Below, one piece after another: positions 56,391-64,000 of a stretch of DNA of 64,000 nt. Origin of the DNA: Tritrichomonas musculus (taxonomy: Eukaryota; Parabasalia; Tritrichomonadida; Tritrichomonadidae); contig JAPFFF010000006.1 in the NCBI GenBank assembly GCA_039105265.1, forward strand, positions 806,001-870,000, read 5' to 3'. The notes under the pieces are model-generated. The model was not told the origin of the DNA. It did not search any database and worked only from the letters and a program-made list of their open reading frames with translations. Numbering within the stretch: position 1 is the stretch's first letter; every line of letters begins with the position of its first letter. The position numbers and the translations under genes were made by a program.

Positions 56391-56904
56391 CAGGGATGGT
56401 CAATGTTGAAAAAATTGATCAACGACGTCACTTTTTTGGTGGCTCGTTGTCAACGTTAACTTCGTTATTTCAACGTCAACGATCAACGATAAGTGTTTCG
56501 TTGAAATTAATCGTCCAAAAAAATGGCACTTTTTTATTTCTATCGTCGTTGATTTAAAATTAAATTATCATTTCTGTAACATATATATATTTGGTATTTA
56601 TATAGATATAATAATGGTATTTACTAATTTTTTCAAAACAATAATACTTTATTAAATCATACCAAATATAAATTGAATCGATAAAATTTTTTTCAGAAAA
56701 AGTTGTCTCTCAAAAAAATTCAACTTTTCAATAAGCATAACGTTAACTTAATTCATTGATTCAACATTATTTCAACGTTAACATGTCGTTATGACCAAAT
56801 TGAAACGGTTATAATCAATGACCTTAATGTCGTTGACGTTGACATTCAATTCAACGATATAACATTTTGTTCAACGATTTTAACGTCAACGTTGACCAAC
56901 CCTG
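56391..56904. repeat. hAT-type MITE, TCAACG-rich family (514 bp)
   Basis: CAGGGATGGTCAATGTTG to AACGTTGACCAACCCTG, with 8-bp duplication TTTCTGAG at 56383-56390 and 56905-56912. Both ends are built of repeated TCAACG, AACGTTAAC and CGTTGA words, giving strong self-complementarity. The outer 9 bp match the other hAT-type MITE but the interior is unrelated. Confidence 0.88.
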
Positions 56905-56912
56905 TTTCTGAG

Positions 56913-57710
56913 CATATAGAACCAGAATTTTTTTTAATTTTTTTATTTTGGAATGCGGCAATCAAAACGTCATGAAACTTTGTGAATTAATTAACTATAT
57001 ATATATAAAAAATTATTATTTTTGAACTGATTTAAGGTAAAAATGTCTTACGTTAAGCAACCGCTTTTATTTTTTGACACTATTTATTGTGACATGTTAA
57101 GTAAAATCATTTTCGTGTTTTTCATTAAAGAATACAATTTTTATTTACAAATACTTTTAATTCCACTCCCAAAAAAGCCCAATTTGTTTTGATTTCACTG
57201 AATTTGCTGATTATGTGGACATAAATCAATTTAGTATTTTATATTTTCAAATTATATCTCATCAAAAAAAAATTTGTTATATTATTGATGGGGATAATTG
57301 GTAAGGAGTTTTCATCGCACATATGACAAAATTTTTCTTTGTTTACAGTTTTTTACAAATAATATTTTTTTAATATTACGAAAACGATAAAAGAATTAAC
57401 TTTAATGGCAAACTCGCATTTTTCATAGAAATAAAATCAATATTTTATAAGAAGAAACAAATCTTATCAAATTCTTTGTAAATTTATTTTTCCATTACTA
57501 CCTTTTTTATAATTTAGAAAACCCCCTCCAACTTGCTGGTATTGACGTTTCATTAATTTTACGATTTAATTAAATTGTATTTATGTTTATAAACAAATAT
57601 TAATTATAGAGTGTTTTATGTTTATGATTAGATAAGAAAAACGGTTTGGGTGCGTAGTCTCATTATTATTTGAATGGATTTTTATAAAAAATATAAACCA
57701 TTGAAAAAGT
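56913..57710. other. Upstream of the Kolobok-like relic, with one MITE-family end
   Basis: GGTAAAAATGTCTTACGTTA at 57036, preceded by TTAA (57032-57035), matches the left end of the GGTAC MITE family for about 85 bp (including AAGCAACCGC and TGACATGTTAA). It has no matching right end nearby. The rest is AT-rich. Confidence 0.55.
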
Positions 57711-57723
57711 TCATTTTAAATTA
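57711..57723 (+). promoter_or_regulatory. Inr-like element of the Kolobok-like relic
   Basis: TCATTTTAAATTA matches TCAYTWYTCATTA at 11 of 13 positions and directly precedes the ATG at 57724. Confidence 0.55.
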
Positions 57724-59007
57724 ATGGCGCCAAAAACAAAAGTTAGCCAAAAAAACAAGAAATCAGGTAATACAAGATGGCATAAATTGGAAAGCAGTGA
57801 AGACGATGAAGTTTCAGATGATGATAAAAACTATAATGGCTTGCCAAGTAAAATTAATCCTGATATAGAAGTAATGTCAACGTTTTTTCAAGGTACTAAC
57901 TATGAACGTGCTAGAATTGGAGCTGTAACAGAAGGTATTGAATTTCCAACAAGAGCTACTTTTTACTGCCATCAGAAAAAGTTGGATCCTAAAATTAAAG
58001 GTAAATGCTTTGAGCATATGGATCAGTAAGCTAGAAATATATACAGTCAAAGAAAGTTTGATATATCATGCGACAGTACTTATCCAAAAGCTAGAGATTC
58101 ATTACAATGCGCATTTTAATGTATGGATTGTATCAATAACAAGGTTCTGAAAACCAACACTTTATCTAAAAAAGATGTAGATGTCAGCTCCAACATGTTG
58201 GAGTCACATGCAGCAAGAGTATGTTTCACTGAGATATACAATCAGTATGGGAATGAATGTTGCGAGAGTTTCACTTGCGACAACGATAATAAAACATATA
58301 ATTAATTTAAGAAGGTCGGCTTATCGGCCAAAAAGAGGTTTTATCCTCGGCACGGAATGAAATGTATGAGACGAGGGTTCATTTGAATGGATAACTCCTT
58401 TGAAAAAGAAGAAACCTTACTAAATTCAACTGACATTCTTGGGCGGTGCATTTAGTAAATACTGTTGATGATTCTGTTCTCAGAGGATTAATCTGGAAAA
58501 AACACTCCAGAGCATGGTGATCTTCCTCCAGAACATGTTGATTGGAAAGTTGGTAAAAGAAATCCTGAATTATTTAAAATGATGGTGAACTTTTTCAATA
58601 GAACAGAAAAGTTCATAATTGCTTGCGAATTTAAGAACGCTACACATTGCAACGAAAGTTTAAACAACTTAATCTCGATACTAGCACCTAAGAGATTGCA
58701 TTTAGCAAATTCTTATAATGTTAGAGTACTGATAGAATGTGGCATTTACAATGAAATTTATTTTATTTCAAATTTACTAAAAGAATAAAATCTGGACAGA
58801 TTCATTCCTGAAAAATCAATGCATAGAATCATTGAATATGAAAACCAGCGTGAAAACAGAAATGCTGTTAAAAGAACCCCAGAATATAGAGAAAAAAAGA
58901 AGAAACAATGAAAAAAGTCATATGCACAAAATGATACACAAGAAGTTGGTGATTATAACGAAGAAGAAGAAAAAAAAAAGATTTTACCTTTGAATAGAAG
59001 AAAATAA
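57724..59007 (+). pseudogene. Decayed Kolobok-like DDE transposase
   Basis: The first 101 codons (57724-58029) are open. They hold a charged N-terminus, then FFQGTNYERARIGAVTEGIE and FPTRATFYCHQKKLDPKIKG. Beyond the stop, pieces in shifted frames read ISCDSTYPKARDSLQCAF (first catalytic Asp region) and SSNMLESHAARVCFTEIY. Further pieces read FTCDNDNKTYN (second Asp), NATHCNESLNNLI (Glu region) and RFIPEKSMHRIIEYENQREN near the C-terminus, to the stop at 59005. Order and motifs resemble the transposase at 30481 (HDND and QNNE regions), so the same superfamily but a distant branch. At least five stops or shifts make it inactive. It may be the source of the GGTAC-family TTAA MITEs. Confidence 0.6.
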
Positions 59008-59041
59008 ATTAATTTTTTTAAAAAATTAGCATTTGAATTAA

Positions 59042-61025
59042 GGGTATACATTCTGAGGTTTTTATATAGATTATTTGCTTTTCAATTTTGAGAATATAAA
59101 AACATTTTTCTTTGAATTTTGTGAGATTTTTCATATTTGAATGTGATCGAAAAAAAGACGATTTTTTTGAATTTCCATGAATATCATCTGTAGTTAGATT
59201 TTTTTGAGGCATTTATATTTTTTATGCGAACATAAGAATATTGGCCTGAGGATTTTTTAAATCTACAATTATTCACTGAGATATCAAATATTTAGAAAAG
59301 CATTTTTGTATTTCATAAAAATAAAAGTTTTTTGTATGATGAATTTTTATTCTGAGTTTATAATTATCAAAATATTTAATAAATACTTATTTTTAACTAA
59401 TTTTTGTCTGATTTGAAAATTGTGTACTTTACTTGCATTTTTAGCTTGTTTTTGCATTTTTTCATTGACTGAATCATTTTTTTGATTTTTAACTTATATA
59501 AATATATTTGATAAAGTTTGTATTTATAGATATGATATGAGAAAAAGAGGAAATTAAATTCAATAACTGATCATATCACATGATCTCGGTGAATTTTGTG
59601 AATACAACTTTATTGCTTACCCTATCAAATATTGGCTATATGTTATTAGTTTTGGCCTGAGGAATTTTGAATCCATCAGTTATACGCTTAGAATATATAA
59701 TGAGAAAACAATACTTTCACTTTTCGTACAAATAAAAATTTTCTGTATGACGAATTTTTACGCTGAGTTTATATTTATCAAAATATTAAAAAAATACTTA
59801 TTATTTAGTATTTCGTGTCAGATTTGAAAATTGAATAGTTTACTTGATTTTTTTCGTTTGTTTTGCTTTTATTTATTTTATAAGGAATTTTTATGATGTT
59901 TTATTTAGAAATATATATTTTATGGAATCTCTAATTATATATAAAATAGGTTAAAAATGGAAAATTGAATTTGATAACTGATCATATATCAGGATCTCTA
60001 CGAATTTAATTAATAGAAAAATGTCTAGGTAATAATGTAATATCAACATAAAAATATTAGTTTTGGCCTGAGGAATTTTGATTCCATCAATCCTACACCT
60101 AGATGTCTAAATTAAATAAATACATTTGGGTTTTTCGTACAAATAAAATTTTTCTGTATGACGAATTTTTATCCTGAGTTTATATTTATCAAAATATTAA
60201 ATAAATACTTATTTTTTACTAATTTGTGTCAGATTTATAAATTGTATACTTTACTTGATAATTTTGTTTTGTTTTTCTTTTTTCTATTGATCAAATCATT
60301 TTTATGTTTTTTTAATTATGAATATATATTCTATGAAGTATGTATTTATATGTTTTAAATTTTTAAAAAGGCATTTTAATAGAAATAAGTGATCAACATT
60401 CAAGAACTCTACGAATTTTGAAGATACAAATATATTTCTATTTTTATAGATTATATACATAAAAATATTAGATTTGGCCTGAGGAATTTTGAATTCATCA
60501 ATCATACGCTTTAATACTAATATGAGAAAAACTGTCAATAATACACTGAAATAAACAAACAAACAAAAATATAATTTCATAAATAACCTTTGCAACTGTT
60601 CGTTTGATGAAATACTTAGTTAATTTTTCGAGAAATTGAAAAAATATATGATTTTTTTCCTTTTCAAATTTGTGAATATAAAAATATAAAAATAATAATT
60701 ATCTCAAATTTGTGTACATTTCAAATTTTGAATTACAAAAAAACAAAAATGGATTTTTTTTATAAAATTGGAATTTATCTACTTTTTATTAAGAAATATA
60801 TTTAATACTTTAAAATATTATGATTGGCCTGAGGATTTTATTTTTGGATTGTTATTTGAAAAATTAAAGATATCTTTTAGCTCATTTTAAAAGACAGAGC
60901 CAAATAAAAAAAATTCTTCTGATAATTTTTGGTGTTCTTTTTATATTTACCAAAAAATCAAGGAAAATCCTCTTTTTTTAAAAAATTGTTTTTGTTCAAA
61001 AATTGAATGAAATTTGAGAGTACCC
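59042..61025. mobile_element. TTAA-bounded element made of ~411-bp tandem repeats
   Basis: GGGTATACATTCTGAGG at 59042 and TTTGAGAGTACCC ending at 61025 have TTAA outside on both sides (59038-59041 and 61026-61029). The outer GGGTA/TACCC are inverted repeats. Inside, TTGGCCTGAGGA recurs at about 59242, 59652, 60064, 60475 and 60826, followed by similar sequence, i.e. five diverged units of about 411 bp. No gene; short open frames here repeat with the units. Confidence 0.65.
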
Positions 61026-61207
61026 TTAATTTGAATTTGTGTTAAATATTTATCTCAATTTAAAAAAAATTTTGAATGATATAAATTAAAACCACATTTA
61101 ATTCATATATATATAAAATATATATTTTCTATAAAAAAATAATGAAACAATTAAATAATATAATATATAGTCAGAATACATGCAGATTTATTTTAAAATA
61201 TCTTTAA

Positions 61208-61375
61208 GGAACAAATCTCATACGTTAAAAATTGAAAAAAGGCACGTTAAAATTTTAAGAAAAGCACCTTCCCAGAAAAAGTTTAAATTTCAATTGGTGT
61301 CAGATTTTGATTTCTGAACTTTATTTTTTATATAATTCAATTAAAATTTTTTTTAGTTATTTTTTATATAACATG
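61208..61375. repeat. GGTAC-family TTAA MITE, first part of a second split copy
   Basis: GGAACAAATCTCATACGTTA at 61208, preceded by TTAA (61204-61207), follows the family to TATATAACATG. It resumes at 63277-63345. Confidence 0.78.
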
Positions 61376-61556
61376 ATATGTGTGGGTAGACGATCAAAAT
61401 TCGTTAAAATATTTAAAATTTTTTTTTATGAAAAAAATTTTTTATTTTATTTTTATATATATAATAATATAAAAAAGCATTTAATTAATAAAAGTTGACC
61501 AAATTAAGATTTATAATTTTTCAATAGTTATATAAATATTGAAAGAAATTTAAAAT

Positions 61557-62500
61557 CATTTAATATCTTGTTATAGAGCTCCGAATTTATATTAAATAAA
61601 TAAATATATAATAGTATTATATTATAATATACTTATATTTATATCGGGAATGAACTTTTAATCAGCAATTTTCTAAAAAAAGTTCTGAGAAGTTTCTTTT
61701 TTTTATCATAAATTTTTAGCAATTCAAAATATTTGAAAATGAAAAAACGATAAATAAGAATCTTTAATATCTTGTTATAGAGCTCCGAATTTATATTAAA
61801 TAAATAAATATATAATAGTATTATATTATAATATACTTATATTTATATCGGGAATGAACTTTTAATCAGCAATTTTTTAAAAAAAGTTCTGAGAAGTTTC
61901 TTTTTTTTATCATAAATTTTTAGCAATTCAAAATATTTGAAAATGAAAAAACGATAAATAAGAATCTTTAATATCTTGTTATAGAGCTCCGAATTTATAT
62001 TAAATAAATAAATATATAATAGTATTATATTATAATATACTTATATTTATATTGGGAATGAACTTTTAATCAGCAATTTTCTAAAAAAAGTTCTGAGAAG
62101 TTTCTTTTTTTTATCATAAATTTTTAGCAATTCAAAATATTTGAAAATGAAAAAACGATAAATAAGAATCTTTAATATCTTGTTATAGAGCTCCGAATTT
62201 ATATTAAATAAATAAATATATAATAGTATTATATTATAATATACTTATATTTATATCGGGAATGAACTTTTAATCAGCAATTTTCTAAAAAAAGTTCTGA
62301 GAAATTTCTTTTTTTTATCATAAATTTTTAGCAATTCAAAATATTTGAAAATGAAAAAACGATAAATAAGAATCTTTAATATCTTGTTATAGAGCTCCGA
62401 ATTTATATTAAATAAATAAAAATATAATAGTGATAAATTACATTATATTTATATTTATATTGGGAATGAACTTTTAATCAGCAGTTTTTTTAAAAAAATG
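61557..62500. repeat. Tandem repeat, ~4.6 units of about 205 bp
   Basis: ATCTTGTTATAGAGCTCCGA recurs at about 61565, 61769, 61971, 62177 and 62380. Units are nearly identical, with TTATATCGGGAATGAACTTT and AAAAAGTTCTGAGAAGTTTC, until the last one, which is truncated and more diverged. Confidence 0.9.
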
Positions 62501-62516
62501 CATACAAGCTATTTTG

Positions 62517-62529
62517 TCACTTTTTATTA
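62517..62529 (+). promoter_or_regulatory. Inr of the captured ankyrin-type gene
   Basis: TCACTTTTTATTA matches TCAYTWYTCATTA at 12 of 13 positions and lies 15 bases before the ATG, the expected trichomonad spacing. Confidence 0.7.
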
Positions 62530-62544
62530 CTTTATAAAATAAAA

Positions 62545-62958
62545 ATGAGTGAATTCTTGAAAGAAAACTCAGATATCATAATATATATGCATTCTCGAGA
62601 ACTTGTCGAATCTTCTTTAATGGAATTCTTGAAAAATTCAGATGATCTTGAAGAAAATTATGAAAATTTAATTCGCATTTTTAATGATTACAAAATTGAT
62701 GAAAATTCGCAAGATTTAAAAGATGTCTTAAATATAATTATTTCTTTTTGAAATAATTATCCTAGAAATCTACTATTTTTTTCAAAGATTGAAAAAATTA
62801 TATTATTTTTTAAGCCAAAAATTATGAAATTCTGGTCAAATATTGAAAAATTCCATATTTTTAGAACCAACAAACGAATTCTTTTATTTGCGCTCAACGA
62901 AAAAATTGTTACACTTGACCAAAAGATATTGAATTGTTTTTTTAGCTCCAAAAAATAA
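62545..62958 (+). pseudogene. N-terminal fragment of a DUF3447/ankyrin-repeat protein
   Basis: From the ATG at 62545 one frame reads ESSLMEFLKNSDDLEENYEN, LIRIFNDYKIDENSQDLKDV, then after an in-frame TGA (62749-62751) FFSKIEKIILFFKPKIMKFW, NIEKFHIFRTNKRILLFALN and EKIVTLDQKI, to a TAA at 62956. This is the standard N-terminal region of the very large trichomonad family that continues into DUF3447 and ankyrin repeats. The repeats themselves are missing. The fragment keeps its Inr and start but ends abruptly, so it is a captured 5' piece. One stop interrupts it; the rest of the frame is open. Family assignment is from remembered family pattern. Confidence 0.65.
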
Positions 62959-63276
62959 ACATAATTCTTAACATTAATATTTTTTCTAATATAATATATT
63001 TATATATTTTTATTTATATTAAATAATTTATAAATATAAGTAGTTCTAAAAGATAAAAATATTTCATAATTAAATTTTTATATTCAAATATTTCAATGAT
63101 CTTATTCAAAAAATAAAAAAACGATCATTTCTCATTTAAAAATAAAATCGTTGATATATCACTTATTGCCCATTAAAATATTCTGGTATTTATAAAATAA
63201 TCTAATTAACTCTTAATTAATATAATATATGAATATATAAATAAATGACGGAAGAGAATCCAGTACCCATACATAT

Positions 63277-63345
63277 ATAACATGTCGAAAAATTAAATAA
63301 ATGTCAAAAAAAAATTGCGGTTGGGTAACGTATGAGATTTGTACC
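63277..63345. repeat. GGTAC-family TTAA MITE, second part of a second split copy
   Basis: ATAACATGTCG onward continues the copy begun at 61208 and ends AACGTATGAGATTTGTACC with TTAA at 63346-63349. Confidence 0.78.
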
Positions 63346-63349
63346 TTAA

Positions 63350-63814
63350 AATTTCCTAAACTTTTTGAAACATCAACTAATAAAAAAAACAATTGTTTTA
63401 AGGTCAAATGCTTTACGTAATTCACTGAAATTATTTACAATTTCTTAAATATCTTTTTATTTTCAAAATATTTAATAATAATATAAAAAAAAGGAGCACG
63501 ACTTTGGCGGTTATTGAAAATCGTCATTTCGACTTCATATTGAAATATTATATAGTATATTGGTTTTTAAGCAAGTTTTATATAGACCAAAAAAAAATCT
63601 ATCGTAGGGGAAAAACATTATTCATGTTTTAAAAATTTAAGTTATCAAAAAGTTTAACTTTTCAGAACTAACGTACGAATTTTAATTCTAAACGTTTTTA
63701 CATCTTTGATAGAAGTGGTGTAAATACACAGAAATAAATCGATTTATCGACAAATGAAAGAAAAATATCAAAGTATAAAAATATTTCAAAAAGTTGACAA
63801 ATTGAACGATAATT
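63350..63814. other. AT-rich spacer
   Basis: No gene. GGTCAAATGCTTTACGTAAT at 63402, preceded by TTAA, vaguely resembles a GGTAC-family end without a partner. Confidence 0.4.
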
Positions 63815-63915
63815 TACAGTCTGCGCATTTCAAATCGGCCCTTTTAACGGATATTTGACCTTAAATTGACCTTCAAAAGTGCTAAAAAGGGCCGATTTGA
63901 AATGCGCAGCCTGTA
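63815..63915. repeat. 101-bp foldback element
   Basis: TACAG then TCTGCGCATTTCAAATCGGC at the left is mirrored by GCCGATTTGAAATGCGCAG and CTGTA at the right. The arms are about 31 bp with one or two mismatches, and the 35-bp loop contains TTGACCTTAAATTGACCTT. Confidence 0.8.
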
Positions 63916-64000
63916 TTTTCACTACTCAATTTTTTTTATTTTATTCTTTTTTATTCTGAATTTACTTATGTATTTAGTTATTTTGGAAATGAAATTTCAT

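Larger units (their letters stand above)
61376..63276. mobile_element. Element carrying a captured ankyrin-gene fragment
   Basis: Ends are ATATGTGTGGGTA (61376) and TACCCATACATAT (63276), 12 of 13 complementary. ATAACATG lies at 61368-61375 and 63277-63284, an 8-bp duplication (two more bases could be counted because of AT repeats). It interrupts a TTAA MITE, which fixes its borders. Inside are a five-unit 205-bp tandem repeat and the first ~138 codons of a DUF3447/ankyrin-type gene with its Inr. No transposase. Confidence 0.75.

Noticed and set aside
59018-60595. Several 60-100 codon open frames on both strands
   Set aside because: They fall in the 411-bp repeat array and are rich in F, I, Y and K from AT-rich DNA.

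Overview
The window is strongly AT-rich, with gene-sized islands of higher GC separated by long homopolymer-rich stretches. Genes are intronless, use standard codons, and usually have stop codons that run into a UAAA. Three genes have close matches to the trichomonad Inr (TCAYTWYTCATTA) directly upstream of the ATG. A fragment near the right end matches the N-terminus of the DUF3447/ankyrin proteins that are hugely expanded in trichomonads. Together these point to a parabasalid protist, probably a Tritrichomonas-like genome. The assignment is inference from sequence features, not from a database match.

Only three loci look like ordinary host genes: a very long leucine-rich-repeat protein with a low-complexity tail (left edge, 4-3537), a PKA regulatory subunit (13750-14898), and a likely SNAPc subunit 1/SNAP43 homologue for snRNA transcription (52302-52916, minus). 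Broken host relics are a frameshifted piece at 3.78-4.33 kb that may hold a WHEP-type aminoacyl-tRNA synthetase domain, a ubiquitin-specific protease C-terminus (23.5-24.3 kb) and an ankyrin-protein N-terminus (62.5-63.0 kb). The last two lie inside transposons.

The rest is largely DNA transposons and their non-autonomous derivatives, many with ends and target-site duplications readable from the sequence. They are a Tc1/mariner element (4743-6143), two pogo-like elements (9557-12345 and 17414-19561), a MULE with a split transposase (23016-27514), and a Kolobok-like element with TTAA duplications (29977-33076). A Mutator-like element with 1.1 kb terminal inverted repeats and a 9-bp duplication lies at 33955-37921, and a decayed second Kolobok-like transposase at 57.7-59.0 kb. 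A 5.7 kb element at 44951-50649 has 1.1 kb inverted repeats and encodes a single retroviral-type integrase.

Much of the structure is nested. A 748-bp hAT-type MITE is intact at 55342-56089. The same MITE at 29717-37936 has been blown up to 8.2 kb by a Kolobok insertion and a Mutator-like insertion. A 240-bp TTAA-flanked MITE is intact at 16965 and 54768, but two other copies are each split: at 44.8-52.0 kb by the integrase element and its neighbours, and at 61.2-63.3 kb by the element carrying the ankyrin fragment. Several elements carry internal minisatellites with periods of about 20, 43, 130, 205 and 411 bp.

No rRNA, complete tRNA, CRISPR array or operon-like gene cluster was seen. Long stretches at 6.5-8.6, 14.9-16.9, 21.9-23.0, 42.7-44.2 and 47.5-49.5 kb hold nothing I can support as a gene.
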